A DNA stretch of 64,000 nucleotides, from positions 62,001 to 126,000 of the forward strand of contig BDDD01002030.1 in the NCBI GenBank assembly GCA_001972305.1, in the 5' to 3' direction. Source of the stretch: Cephalotus follicularis. Taxonomy: Eukaryota; Streptophyta; Magnoliopsida; Oxalidales; Cephalotaceae. Below, piece by piece: positions 45,783 through 58,934 of this stretch. Position 1 is the first letter of the stretch; each line of letters begins with the position of its first letter. The notes under the pieces were generated by a model. The model had not been told where the DNA came from. It ran no database searches and worked only from the letters and a program-made list of their open reading frames with translations. The translations under genes were made by a program, and so were the position numbers.

Positions 45783-47546
45783 TCCTCCCCTCCTTAAAGA
45801 AATCTCGTCCCAAGATTCCCTAGATTAAACGTGTGAAGGTAGAATGCCTTCACTTCTTCCTCACGTTCTTAGTGGCTTTCCAAGCCCATGGTATTACCAT
45901 CACACTTCCACCAATGTGGAGCTTCAGATCTCGATACATCTTGCTAATCACCGGATGTACGGAGAAACTGGAGAGATAGGCTTGTGACCACAGCTCATCC
46001 ACATCAACAATTCGTAATCATATGATCCAGAGTCATATGGTTTATGACCGTACATTCCATAACAGCACAATCTGTATCCGTTCGATCTGTAACCATACTA
46101 TATCCATATCACTAGGTCTCCAAGAACCCAACATCTTACCCATTATTATTCCGCAACTCCAAATAACTCCAATTAGCACTCATTCAGTTAATCACTTTCA
46201 ATCTCCCAATAGTGAGGATCCTACACTGGCGTATCCAGGACAGTTCCGCAACAATCATACGTCAATCTTACTCAAAAGTGTTATAACTAGAACTTTAAAC
46301 AATCACATCATGTTAGCGGAATAATCAGTTGAATACATTTCAACTCTTATAATCTCCCAAAAATCGGGCATGAAGTATTCGTTTACAGGACTATGCCCCC
46401 TGTAAAGAAAACACAATTTATATCCACACTCCTGAAGGAGGAACCAACAGTTCAGAAATGGGCTCATCCCTCATCAAACCACAATTCAATAGAATTATAT
46501 CATTCTAGAACCTCAAGTGATGAATCCATTAAAATCAAACTCTTAAGATTTCTTGAAATTTCGGCATGAAGTATTCGTTTATCGGACTCCATGCCACCTG
46601 ATAAACCACAGTTTATATGTTTTGGGGTTTAACCCTCATATCTCATCATAATCTATATGCTGGGGGCTCCGCCCACACCAGACTACATCTCAACTAAATC
46701 CAAATATATCATTTGCATGCAAAGGACAATCCTTTCAATACCCTCTATGATGGGTTTGATCATATCCAATAATACCATACGCATGCGAAGGATAATCACG
46801 TCAAAACCTCAAATAATGGGTCTGATCATATCCAACAATATCATACACCGATCAAATGATGCACTGCCACATGCCGGCAGGTCCAATACATCAACACACA
46901 TTTATATTCTCGCATTGCTACAAGCCGGCAGGTCATGTAATATAAATATACTGTTCATCCACAGCAATTACCTTATACAACCATAGATCAAAGAATATAG
47001 ATTCTTACCCTGCACTCGGACTGTCTAATCACTGACGCGTCCACCTGAACCTGAACCTGACCCACTTCATTTCAATGAAACAGGTCAGCACCCAAAAGCT
47101 GTGTACAATATACATATGTAATGAATACGTGCCAGGGTGTAGCATATATATATATAATGTCAATCATGTGAGATGCGTACATAGCATAAGCAATGTGAAC
47201 AATGTCATTTCACATTTACATAAGTCATAACACAATACGTCATCAGTAACTCTACCATATACCGTCATCCGGGGCCTTTCGTCCCGTATCGACCCATGAC
47301 TGTGCTATATCCATCCCTTTTCATATCCGTTCACGGTCCATAGCCGTTTACGGTCTATATCCATTCACAATTCGTATCCGTTTACACTCTACCAGGAATC
47401 TAGAGGCTAACAACATATGTAGTTGACATCTAACGCTCGACTAAATATATATACTGTCCCATACCAGCACATATAAGTAGTTGGCCGCCCTATCAGTTCA
47501 TTTGCAATCTAGTCTGAGCATCCATGCAATGCCCATCTATTCAATA

Positions 47547-47770
47547 ACAGTCCATTCGACCACCATTCGATCGATAATGACCCATTCGATCATTAACCGT
47601 TCAACAACGATTCATACAATCACTAACCGCTCAATAACGGTTCAAACGATCACTATCCATTCAATAACGGTACATATGATCGCTAACCGCTCAACAACGG
47701 TTCAAACGATCGCTATCCGTTCAATAACGGTACATTCGATCACCGACCGTTCAACAACGGTCCATTCTGA
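47547..47770 (+). repeat. 30-base tandem array in G4 interior
   Basis: About seven units of the type TCAAYAACGG followed by TWCAWACGATCRCTAWCCGT. The period is a multiple of three, which keeps the frame 47481-47798 open as a ten-residue Ser/Thr/Ile repeat; that frame is not evidence of a protein. Confidence 0.8.
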
Positions 47771-48597
47771 TACGATGCGATCGATAACGACACGATAAGA
47801 TCCAATCGACAACAACACGATAAGATCGATGACGGTATACTAGCCATCCATAACCATTTATACATTATCCATTCGCAAAGACCATTCACATTCTACCTCG
47901 ATCAACCAATATTCGATACAAAAACTTTTCTGACAACACTTATGCCTTTCGGCTCATCCGATCAACCATTTAGCCATTACAGCTTATTCGGTGGGTCACT
48001 TAGCCGCTATACAGTTCATAGCCCTCACTGTCACTTCATTTGATATATCCCATAGGATTTTGGGAGGTCTGCCTTCTTGAAGTCAGCCTTTCAGGAAAGT
48101 CTAGACTGCTTGGCAGCCTTAGGCACTATTTCAGAGGCTTAAACATTAGCTTGATCTCAATCGGAAGCAAAATCCATGCGAAACTGGGCAGTTTCACTAA
48201 AACAGGGCTATTGGCGTCAACACCGTCCCTTAGGCGTCGACGTCATCACTCTAGGTATCTACGTTCATATCAGGCTCTTCCAAAACGGTTTCCATCATGC
48301 CATGGAACATGGTCAGGAACCATGTGCCTTGGCTATGCTTGTGCGTACAATCGACGCATATCCACCATGTTGCATCATTCGCAACCGTCTGATGCTGAAA
48401 GTAATCCACTTTACGGCTCATAGGGTCCGTTCTGTCATTTACTTCCTCAGGAACATTTCATTAACGGCTCAAAGCCTTCCACGTTTTCTCATTCCGTCCA
48501 TTTTGTTTCCAATAATGAAAGATGTCATGGTTCATCTCGAGAAAATAATCGTTAATTGCCAAGGAACTTATCCAAGCTAAGCATATAAATGGATATA

Positions 48598-48692
48598 TGC
48601 TCTGATACCACTGTTGTGGTATCAAATCATTTGATTGCCGAGGATAGTGTCCCAGCGATAGCCCATAATTAAATATAGGCTCTGATACCACT
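48598..48692 (-). promoter_or_regulatory. Duplicated primer binding site of G4
   Basis: CTCTGATACCACTGTTGT occurs at 48600-48617 and again at 48680-48697; the second abuts the LTR. On the minus strand each reads GTGGTATCAGAG, initiator tRNA-Met. The outer copy forms a perfect 8-base hairpin, GATACCAC-TGTT-GTGGTATC (48604-48623). Confidence 0.8.
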
Positions 48693-48694
48693 GT

Positions 48695-51600
48695 TGTCAC
48701 ACCCCATTTCCATAACAATAATAAATGTGGTGGCAATCAACATAATATCCGGCTTATACAATTTTTACGTGGAAATAAAAACTTTCAGAACGATTAATAA
48801 CTTGCGGAAGCATTCAATTATAAGCCGAATTAACAACGTAACACGCATCCCATACTACGTGTTACCAAAATACGACATTCCATTGTTAATTGCCCTCAAA
48901 ATGGAGCGTGATAAAAAAACATGTCGATACAATATTTCATTAAATACAAAATCCATACTTAATGATTATCCATTAAATACGATAATACATTATCCCAAAT
49001 TAGTAAAGCCATAAACTATTATACATTAATCCAGTACAATATTCCATCATTTCAATAACCAATTGATACAATCATCCAACTGATAATTCTTAACAAGCAC
49101 GTCTCATCATTCTCTTAAAACACGAGTATGATTATTACAATACAATACAATACAATTAAAACAACATTCGGGAAAGAAGCTTCCAACACAGCTTCAGCAG
49201 CACTTGTCCGATTGCCCTTGTCAATATGAAATTGTAGGGGGTTAGCCTTGTCCTCACTCGGCTAAGTAGAGAAAGTATAAATACCTTTCGGGATCAACAA
49301 TAATGTAAATCATTTAATGAATGCATAATGATGCAGTACAATATATATATATATATATATATACAATATGTATTTGTATATGTATCTCGATCAATAGTTA
49401 CGCAACCATGCCAAGTGGCAACATCAAGACAATCATCAGTCATGTCACTAAGGACCAATCAATTCAATCAGTATTCGATAACCCCAACCCGTAGGTTAGT
49501 ATTATCTCACGTCGATGCTAACCGGCCCATAGGCGGAGGAAAGCTCGATCCATAATTGAAACTAACCGACACGTAGCGGAGGAAAGTTCAACAAACAAAT
49601 GAGTCTAACCGGCACAAGGCGGACGATAGCTCATAGTGTGGATGTCAACCGGCACGTAGCGGAGGATGACCATCCAGTGTGGTGTCCCTAGCCATCTCCT
49701 GGCCCCTAGAGCACAACCTGCCATTAGCGTAAGTGACAACTTCTGTCACCGCACTAACAGCGTAACAATCACAATCAATCAAACAATTTAATCATTGATG
49801 CTAACCGACCCTGAGCTAGGAAAGCACACAGCTAACCGGCCCCGAGCTAGGAAAGCACACAGCTAACCGTCCTGTGGTGCTAGGAAAGCTCAATCAATCC
49901 AAAAATCAATCCTTTCCAAGTAATTCATAAGTTATAAAATACTTGAAATAATACATTTATTCAAAATGTAAACAGTCTTTGAAATCACGTTTCAATCCTT
50001 CGAAGATATACATTTAACAAATATACATTTCGTGTAAAATAATGATTTGTTATAAAATCATGTATGCACTTCTAAAATGATAAAACACTTTAGAATTCAA
50101 TCACATTTCAATTCACAATTCAGTTCACAGTTCAATTCATACCTACATCGACGCTAACTGGCACATGGCAAGGAAAGCTCGACCAATCCACAATAATATG
50201 CAAGCAAACATATGCTCAAAATCCAACCCGACCCTTTCGGCGTCGAAACCTAACTTCTAGGCGCCAAATCATTCATATTAGTCACTTAAGCGTCGCCGCT
50301 TAACCCTAGGCATCAACGCTTATACCCTTTAAGCGTCGACGCTTTAACCAGTAACTTAAGTGTCAACAATTGTCCTTGGCGTCGATGCTTCAAGGTAAGG
50401 ATCCTTGAGCGTCAGCGTTCATTTCTTTGGCGTCGACGCTTTGAGGTAGGACCTCAAGCGTCAACATCCACGTGTCCACCACTACGCCTATTCAAACCAA
50501 GGCGTGAACACTTTCCTTAAGTGTCGACATTTATCACGAAGTCAGTGTACATTCTTACGCGTAACAGTCCATAGCGTCGACGCTTATCGTCTAAGCATCG
50601 ACGGTTAGAGAAGATTGGAAACATCTTCTTCAACACGTTCAATACCAAGAGATCAACATGTATAATCACACGAGCAATTCGATCCACAATCATTTAATCA
50701 CAATATGCAAGGCAGGTTAGCTACTCATAGCAACCCTAACACAAATAACAGCATTCACACATCAAGGGAAAATCATCCCAAAACGTTTTTGCAATTCAAT
50801 CCATAAAGTTCATGCATTTCATCAATGATAAACATCATTCTTGAACTCAAATAAATAAGTATAAATCCCCTACTATTACCCCTACCTCTGATTCTGAGTT
50901 AGGAATCGCAGTAGCAACAGCACAGTCGAGCCGCCGGTTCAATTGTCGAACCTTTCCAATAACCATTGAACCGAAGCCGGTTGTTGCTAATTGATCCTTT
51001 CCACTGCCAAATCCAATTGCCACTCACACACTGCACATACAACACGTTTCAGTTATGTTCGACACACAAAACATTTCCGTTGCCAAAACGCCAGCCGGGT
51101 TTCAGCCAACTCATCCAGCTTGCGAAACACACATAAACGGGTTCCACATTGGATGGTGTAAACAGAACTGCTCAGAACTCGCCGGGAATACGTGCCGAAC
51201 GTCGCGCCACGGCCGGAAGCGAGTTGCGACTCACTGAGTTGACTCGCCGGACCTCAACAAGTCCGATCACCACCCAAAAACGCCACACATTCACCAGTCC
51301 TACGCGTCACTGCCCGTGACTCGCCAAGACTCGACACCAAACGCACCGTCTCAAGAGACAGTGAGTTGACTCGCTGAGTCAACTCAGTCAAGCCATTCTG
51401 GCCAATTCCGGCCAAATCACGCCTCACCCAGGGTGGAAATGGGTAGAGAGGACCTTCTACACCATAACCCACGCCATCCGCGACACTAACGACGCCAGGA
51501 AATGCACGGCGAAGGCGCGACAGTGGCAGAGAAGAAAAGAAAAAGAAGAGAAAAGAGAAGGAGGAAGGAGCGTGGGTTGACCGGCGTGCTCTCCCAGTCC

Positions 51601-52043
51601 GGTAGCTGGCTCCGATGTCCTCTCTCACCCTGTGCTCTGTTCTCTCTCCCAATCTCTCTCTCTCTCTCCCTGGCACGGGCGCACAGAGCGCCCGCTGCCT
51701 ATTCCTTGCACGGGCGCGTGATGCGCCCGTGGCCCTCCCTCTCCCTTCCTTTATTTTGCTTCCCCCTTAGTATTTTCTGGCAAAATACTAAGGTCTGGGT
51801 CCCGATTTTTCCGCAAATCGCGACATAAATTATCCAAACGACCACCAAACTAATAGCAATAAAAATACGAACATTCGGGCTTTATTATCGCGCATTAAAA
51901 ATAGGTTTTATTAGTCGTCTTAGCTAACACGATTATGACTTAAATGCGTAATGCCTTTTTATTACTCCAGGCCCTATCAATTTAATCACAACTGTACACG
52001 CACCAATTTCATAATAATTATTTATGAAATTTGGGGCGTTACA
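48695..52043 (-). mobile_element. G4 5' LTR
   Basis: 3349 bases, closely similar to the other LTR. The palindrome cluster is at 50239-50607 and the GC-rich stretch at 50900-51730. Ends GGGGCGTTACA, followed by GAATG. Confidence 0.9.
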
Positions 52044-52048
52044 GAATG

Positions 52049-52757
52049 CAATGGAGGCGATGATGTCAACTAGGCACTTGCTGGTGAAGTTCTCGACTAG
52101 GATCAGTGTGGGATAGATCAGAGGAGATCAGCAAACTGTAAGGCAGTGTTATCAAACTGCTACAAAGAATAAGGGGAAGGAAAAAGCCCTTCTAATAGCT
52201 AATGTGGAGATTAGAGGAGAGGTAGATCCAGAGCGTCCACAGCTGGTAGAGGATGTGGTGCAAGTGCCTTTGAAGGAATGCAATTTAGACAAGGTCTTCT
52301 AGATTGGGTCCCAGCTGGAAGAGGTGGAGTAATAGGAACTAATTACATTCCTCAAAAACAATAAAGATGTATTCGCCTGGTCTACAGAAGAGGTCCCGGG
52401 GATCAACCCTGAGATAATGGTTCACAAACTCAATGTATATCCAACAGAACCTATGACGAGGCAAAAGAAGAGAAACTTTGCCTTAGAGAGACAGCGAGTG
52501 ATAGAGTTAGAAGTGAACAAACTTCTTCAAGTAGGGTTTATCAGGGAAGTGCAGTACTCTGACTGGTTATCTAACCTGGTGCTAGTCAAGAAAAAAATGG
52601 CAAGTGGAGGATGTGTATAGACTTTACAGACCTCAACAAGGCTTGCCCAAATGATCACTTTCCACTTCCAAAAATTGATCAGCTACTGGATACGACCTCT
52701 GGCTATAGAATGCTGAGCTTATTGGATGCTTATTCTGGTTATAATCAAATTCCTATG
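52049..52757 (+). pseudogene. Tat protease end and reverse transcriptase, part 1
   Basis: Opens with AMEAMMSTRHLLVKFST, which completes the protease block left at 42676. Linker text follows, then the RT start: an open piece 52417-52620 (HKLNVYP, LLQVGFIREVQYSDWLSNLVLVKK), a shift, then CIDFTDLNKACPNDHFPLP and LLDAYSGYNQIPMY up to the C2 insertion. Stops near 52118, 52302 and 52330. Confidence 0.85.
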
Positions 52758-54084
52758 TGTTGACATTTTAGTCTCAATCCTAGTTTTGATGATAACATAT
52801 TTGCATTTAACAAAGTTCACTTAATGTGCAAGATGTTAGAAAGATTCACAAAAGGCAAAAGACAGTTGTAAAGAAAATACATCAATCCCTTTTCATGAAG
52901 ACATCGACGTCTTTGAGCTACCAAAGTTACAGGCCACTTTTAAAGAAAGACATCGATCCCTTTTGAAGAAGACATCGACATCTTTGAGCTACAAAAGTTA
53001 CAGGCCACTTTTGAAGAAAGACATCGATCCCTTTAGAAAAAGACATCGACATCTTTGAGCTACCAAAGTTACAGGCCATTTTTGAAGAAAGACATCGATC
53101 CCTTTTCAAGAAGACATCGACGTCTTTAGTGCACAAAAGTTACAGGTCGATTTTGAATAAAGACATCGATCCTTGTATGTGAACACATCGACGTTCAACA
53201 AAAGACATCGATCCCTTTCCTTCGACATCGATGTGTTTGAAGACTCAACTCTAAAATCCAGAAAAACATCGATCCTTCAAGAAGACATCGATGCGATGCT
53301 CATAACCTCAAATGCTTGGATACATTCCCAGAAAAGACATCGACGCCCATGAAAGACATCGACGTCTTTTCAAATTGTTTGACCCGAGAATTAAGGAACG
53401 GCTAGTTAACCCACTTGCAACGGCTAGTAACCTACAAAGACATAGACTCCTTTCAAAAGACATCGACGTCTTTATCTCAGCAAGCATAAAAACAGATTTG
53501 CATCAACACATCATTTTTATATCTTAAATCTCCATGATTTATGCAATGGCTACAAAGATTTTTTTGTCTGTATAAAGGAAGATCCAAAACCTTCAGGAGA
53601 CAAAGACAATAATCAAGAAACAAAGAATTCAAGCATTCTAGTAAATCTCATTCTACAAAGCTGAAGTGCTCTAAAGTGTTCTCAAAAAGCTTCATACCTC
53701 TATTGTTTGAGTTCTTCCTTGTGATTCCAATTGTGTTCTGTATTTTAAGCTACATCAAACCTATTGAGAGGTTATTTTGTAAACACATTTACAAACACTT
53801 AAAAAAGAGGTGAATCCTCTAAGGTCTTGAGGTCAAGGTCTTGTGATTGAGTTCAATCACCAAAGTTTTAAGGTGTAACGAATTGCTATCATAATCAATT
53901 CGAGATAGTGGAAACTCAAGGAGCTCATTTGGGAAAAGTGGATGTAGGCAAGAGTTAGCCGAACCACTCTAAAACAGAGAATTCTTCTTTCCTTACACTC
54001 TTTACTTTAAAGTTTTTATTTTCTGATATTTACATCAGTATTCAATTCACCCCCCCTCTTGTATATTGCAAGAGTTGTTTGTCA
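52758..54084 (+). mobile_element. C2 5' LTR
   Basis: It carries about twenty ACATCGA-type motifs between 52878 and 53480, alternating AAAGACATCGATCCCTTT with AAGACATCGACGTCTTTG. Probable TATA box GTATAAAGG near 53570. Ends with the CACCCCCCCTCTTGTATATTGC block and GTCA. Confidence 0.95.
52878..53480. repeat. ACATCGAYGT palindrome cluster in C2 5' LTR
   Basis: Copies at 20-60 base spacing; part is a higher-order repeat of about 65 bases that includes GAGCTACCAAAGTTACAGGCC (52917-53150). The same array is at 61097-61695. Confidence 0.9.
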
Positions 54085-54086
54085 AT

Positions 54087-54104
54087 TGGTATCAGAGCGG
54101 TTAA
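54087..54104 (+). promoter_or_regulatory. C2 primer binding site
   Basis: TGGTATCAGAGCGGTTAA, two bases after the LTR: initiator tRNA-Met complement. Confidence 0.9.
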
Positions 54105-54142
54105 CCTTATTTCTTAATTGTTAGTGGCTACAAAGATCCACC

Positions 54143-55767
54143 ATGGAATTGAATATGTCAAACAAAGAGAGTATGTCCATCTCAAAGCCTCCATTCTTTG
54201 ACGGAAACAACTACAGTCACTGGAAAGCCAAGATGATAATATTCATCCAAGCTCTCGACTTCAACTTATGGGATATCATCATTGACGGCCCTGAACTTCC
54301 TCACTTTATTTCACAAGAAGGTATCAAAACCCTTAAACCCAGAAGTTTGTATTCGGATGATGATAGAAAGAAGGTACAACTAAACGCTAAAGCTAAACAT
54401 GTTATAATATGTGCCTTAAACTCTAACGAGTTCAATAGAGTGTCATCATGCACTACCGCAAAGGAGCCGTGGGATAGACTCGAGGTTACCTATGAGGGAA
54501 CCAATTAGGTAAAAGACGCAAAAATAAATATGCTAGTAAGAGAATATGAAATGTTCTCAATGAAAGAAAATGAAAATATTTCTAGTATGTTTGTTCGATT
54601 TACCAATATTATAAACTCACTGCAATCTTTAAATAAGTGCTACACTAACAGTGAGATGGTTAGAAAGATACTCAGGTGTCTACCTAAGAGTTGGATGCCT
54701 AAGGTCACCGCGATAGAAGAAGCAAAAGACCTCAATACTTTGCCACTTGAAGAGCTTCTTGGATCACTCATGACACACGAAATGACAATAAAAAATCATG
54801 AAGATGGTAAAGAACAAGACAAGAAGAAAAAGAAAGTCATAGCATTCAAATCTTCTACAGCGGATTCAAGCGAAGAAGATAGTGATGATGAGATGGCCTT
54901 AATAACAAGGAGATTCAAAAAAATCTTAGCAAAGAAGAAGTTTGGTAGCAAACACTTTAAGAAGTCAATTCCCTCAAAATCTGAAACGAAGAAGGAAGAA
55001 ATCATATGCTTCGAATGCAACAAACCCGGACACTACAAAAGTGAATGTCCAAGGTTAAAGAAAGCCAAAGAAACAATCAAAAAGAAGAAAGCAATGCTAG
55101 CTACATGGTCGGACAGTGATGAATCTAGCTCCGAAGAAGAGGAGAACCAAGAAGTAGCTCAATTAACATTAATGGCAATTGACGATCTTGATGAAGATGA
55201 TGAAAACGAGGTAAGTGAACTTCTTGAATTACTTGAAAAGTTTATTCAAGAAAATGCATCTCTCAAAAAGACAATAAAAGCACTTAATAAAGAGAATGTT
55301 AATTTAAAACATGAAATAGAATGTCTATCAAATAAATCCTTAGATAATAAGACTATATCTCTTGAAAAAGAAAATGAAACCCTAAAATTAGAAGTTGATG
55401 CTCTTAAGAAGACATTTTAAAGTTTTCAAACAGTAGTGAAAAACTTGACAACCTTTTAGGACTTCAAAGGTGCATTTTCAATAAGGCTGGCCTAGGTTAT
55501 GATGAGATGAATAATGTTAAGCATTTTCAAAAATATCTTGAAAAGAAAGATATTAAAAGGATCTCATCTAGCATAACTTGTAACTATTGCAATAAAAATG
55601 GTCACACTACACACAACTGTTATCACCAGAAAAATGATATGCATAAGAGAAATATATTATCGAAAAATAAAATGTTTAAGTTAAGAACTATATGGGTTCC
55701 AAAAGGAACATTTATCACTAACCCCCCTGGACCTGAAGCAACTTGGGTACCAAAGTCTTCAACTTAA
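54143..55767 (+). pseudogene. C2 gag (one stop, one frameshift)
   Basis: Starts at ATG 54143. N-terminal copia gag part (PPFFDGNNYSHWKAKM), a TAG at 54506-54508 where relatives have Gln, then the same frame goes on: core (KVTAIEEAKDL, EELLGSLMTHE), Zn knuckle CFECNKPGHYKSEC (near 55008), acidic region and coiled coil (LEKENETLKLEVDAL) to a stop at 55420. A one-base shift in the T run near 55417 moves reading to the frame ending at 55767, with the second knuckle CNYCNKNGHTTHNC and WVPKG. The layout equals the C1 gag. Confidence 0.9.
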
Positions 55768-55784
55768 ACTCTCTTGATTTGTAG

Positions 55785-58700
55785 ATGTATCTAAAGACAT
55801 CATCAAAAAGGAATCGGTGGTACCTTGATAGCGGATGCTCCAAACACATGACGGGTAACAAAAGCCTATTTGTAACCTGGGAACCAAAAAATGGAGGAAA
55901 CGTAACCTTTGGAGACAACACAAAAGGACAAATCATTGGAACCGGTTCCATAGGTAATAAAAACATTACTATTACTAATGTACTGCATGTTAAAGGACTC
56001 AAACACAATCTCTTGAGCATAAGTCAATTGTGTGATAAGAATTGTAGAGTTATTTTCGAAAACACATCATGTAGAGTCATTGACAACAACAATAACGCTA
56101 CCAAGTTTATTGGACAAAGAGAAGGCAATGTGTATGTTATAAATTTAAATGATCTTCAAAACCAAAATGTTAAATGTTTTGTCTCTTTAAATGAAGATAG
56201 TTGGATGTGGCATAGAAGGCTTGGTCATGTTAGTATGAGAACTATTGCCAAGATTTTAAAACATGACTTAGTTAAAGGTCTTCCTAAATTGAGTTTTCAA
56301 AAGGATAAAATCTGTGATGCTTGTCAACAAGGAAAACAAATTAGAGCAAGTTTCAAATCAACTAACATTGTCTCAACTTCTAGGCCACTCGAACTACTTC
56401 ATATGGATTTATTCGGTCCTATAAACATAAGAAGCTTAGGTGGTAAGTCTTATGCTTATGTTATTGTTGATGACTACACTAGGTACACACGGGTTTTCTT
56501 TTTAGCACATAAAAGTGAAGTTTTTACATTCTTTACAAATTTTTGTAAACATGTTCAAAAAGAAAAAGGACTTCCTATTTTGAAAATAAGAAGCGATCAT
56601 GGTAAAGAATTTGAAAATAACATTTTTGATAACTATTGCATTGAAAATGGTTTTAAACATGAATTTTCAACCCCTAGAACTCCTCAACAAAATGGTGTTG
56701 TTGAAAGGAGAAATAGAACTTTAGAAGAAATGACTAGAACCCTGCTTTGCGAAAACAATCTTCCAAAGTACTTTTGGGCCGAAGCCACAAACACTGCATG
56801 TTACATTTTAAATAGAACATTGATAAGGCCAATTCTCAAAAAGACTCCATACAAGTTATGGAGAGAGAGAAAGCCTAACATAAGTCACTTCCGTGCCTTC
56901 GGATGCAAGTGTTTCATACACAACAACGGAAAGGATCAACTTGGTAAGTTTAACTCGAAAGCAGATGAAGGTATTTTTCTTGGATATTCACTTACTAGTA
57001 GAGCTTATAGATGTTTCAATAAATGAACATTGCTAGTAGAAGAGTCTATGCATGTTGTTTTTGATGAGATACATGATTCAAGTACACATATGCATGATAG
57101 CATAGACTTTCATGAACCTTCTGAGAACATAGATGTAGAATCTAAGGATAGTTACCAACAAGATCTTGTAGATAAGACATACAAAGTAGTTAAAGATGAC
57201 ACACATGAGGCCATAATTGGTAATATTCAACATGGTGTTATGACTAGGTCTAATGCAAATACTTGTAATTATGTTGCTTTTCTTTCTCACTGTGAGCCTA
57301 AGAACTTTGTAGAAGCTGAAAAGGATGAAAATTGGATAGTAGCTATGCAAGAAGAATTAAACCAGTTTGAACGAAACAAGGTTTGGTTTTTAGTACCTAG
57401 ACCTAAGGATCATTCTGTAATAGGGACTAAATGGGTGTTTAGAAATAAAATGGATAATCAAGGAATTATAGTTAGAAACAAAGCTAGATTAGTTGCTCAA
57501 GGTTATTCACAAGAAGAAGGTATAGATTATGATGAAACATATGCACCTATAGCTAGATTAGAATCTATTCATTTATTACTTGCATTTGCCTGTTTTAAAG
57601 ATTTTCAATTTGTATCAAATGGATGTAAAAGTTCCTTTTTGAATGGTTTTATAAAAGAAGAAGTGTAAGTAGAGCAACCTCAAGGTTTTGAGGATCCTTT
57701 CTTTCCAAACTATGTCTTTAAACTAAATAAAGATTTATATGGTTTCAAACAAGCCCCTCGAGCTTGGTATGAGAGGTTGACAAAATTTTTGATTGAAAAT
57801 GATTTTAAACGAGGAAATGTTGATATAACACTTTTTACAAAATCAAAAGGCAATGATTTACTAACAGTACAAATATATGTCGATGATATTATTTTTGGAT
57901 CAACTAACGAATCTTTATGCAAGGAATTTTCTAATACTATGAAGTGAGAATTCGAAATGAGCTTGATGGGAGAACTCAACTTCTTCCTTGGACTTCAAGT
58001 TACACAAACCAAAGAGGGAATCTTCATCAACCAAACTAAGTACGTAAAAACAATTCTCAAAAAGTTTGGAATGGAGAACGCTAAAACAAGTAAGACTCCT
58101 ATGAGCACTTCTACAAAGCTTGACAAAGACGAACAAGGTAAAAATGTTGATCAAAAGCTTTATAGAAGCATGATAGGTTCGTTATTGTATCTAACTGCTA
58201 GTAGACCTAATATATTGTTTAGTGTTTGCTTGTGTGCTCGTTTTCAATCAAACCCTAAAGAATCTCATTTGTTTGTTGTTAAACGTATTCTCAAATATCT
58301 TGCATATACACCTACTTTAGGCTTATGGTATTCCCGAGACTCTAGTTTTGATTCACACCCATTTTTGGATGCCGACTTTGGTGGATATAAAGTTGATCAC
58401 AAGAGCACTAGTGGCTCATGCCAATACCTAGGAAGTATGCTTATTTCCTGGTTCAGCAAAAAGCAAAATTCTATTGCTTTATCTACCACTGAAGCTGAAT
58501 ATATTGCTGTAGGTAGTTGTTGTGCACAGATTTTATGGCAAAAGCAACAATTGATAGACTATGGTGTTTATGTGAAAGATATCTCTATAAAATGTGATAA
58601 TACTAGTAGTATTTGTCTTGCTAAGAACCCCGTTCATCATTCAAGGACAAACCATATTGATATTGGATATCACTTTTTAAGAGAGCATGTTGAAAACGGA

Positions 58701-58820
58701 CATATTGTTTTAGAATATATTCCTACGGAAAAACAAGTTACTGACATTTTCACTAAGCCTTTAGATGAAAATTCTTTTTCAAAATTTAGAAGAGAACTTG
58801 GCTTGTGTGATCTTGATTGA
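55785..58820 (+). pseudogene. C2 pol: protease, integrase, reverse transcriptase, RNase H
   Basis: One frame of about 1011 codons broken by three stops: TGA at 57024, TAA at 57666, TGA at 57946. Domains: protease WYLDSGCSKHMTG; GLKHNLLSISQLCDK; integrase with HRRLGH and CDAC zinc ligands, Asp in LLHMDLFGP, Asp in RSDHGKEF, Glu in VVERRNRTLEEM; RT with NEMDNQG-like start (WVFRNKMDNQG), and catalytic YVDDIIFGST near 57876; RNase H with DADFGGY, STTEAEYIA and KCDNTSS, ending ELGLCDLD. The order PR-INT-RT-RH is Ty1/copia. It makes the cDNA and integrates it in a live element. Confidence 0.95.
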
Positions 58821-58934
58821 ATATTTTGATGGTTATGTTTGTTACTGCTTAAATAGATGGTTAGTTAGATGGGCTTGAATATCTTATTTTTAAACTTGTT
58901 CTGTTTTAAGCTTGATCTGCTTGATTTTCTAACC

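Larger units (their letters stand above)
45783..48694 (-). other. G4 interior: remnants and repeats, no pol
   Basis: Near the 3' LTR a minus-strand remnant reads VISKMYRDLKLHIGG (about 45960-45915), matching the integrase zinc-region text, followed at once by element-end sequence, so nearly all pol was removed by deletion. 46000-47900 is simple or repeated sequence, including a 60-base direct repeat with GGCATGAAGTATTCGTTTA (46369 and 46563), paired GCCGGCAGGTC (46872 and 46924) and a 30-base tandem array. At 48501 a gag-like start (MDG) survives for a few codons. Confidence 0.65.
42677..52043 (-). mobile_element. G4: non-autonomous Tekay-type element with very long LTRs
   Basis: LTRs 42677-45782 (3106 bases) and 48695-52043 (3349 bases), interior only 2912 bases, target-site duplication GAATG (42672-42676 and 52044-52048). 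Minus orientation from the polypurine tract (45783-45793) and primer site (48680-48692). The interior keeps only a gag start remnant and a fused integrase/3' end remnant; the rest is repeats. The left LTR lacks about 260 bases present at about 49741-49988 in the right one. Confidence 0.9.

Noticed and set aside
46022-46986. Ile/His/Ser-rich ORFs in G4 interior
   Set aside because: Low-complexity, unrelated to gag or pol, and antisense to the element.
53312-53527. ORF shared by both C2 LTRs (also 61453-61749)
   Set aside because: Duplicated by LTR identity, built on the ACATCGA motif array, and no domain.
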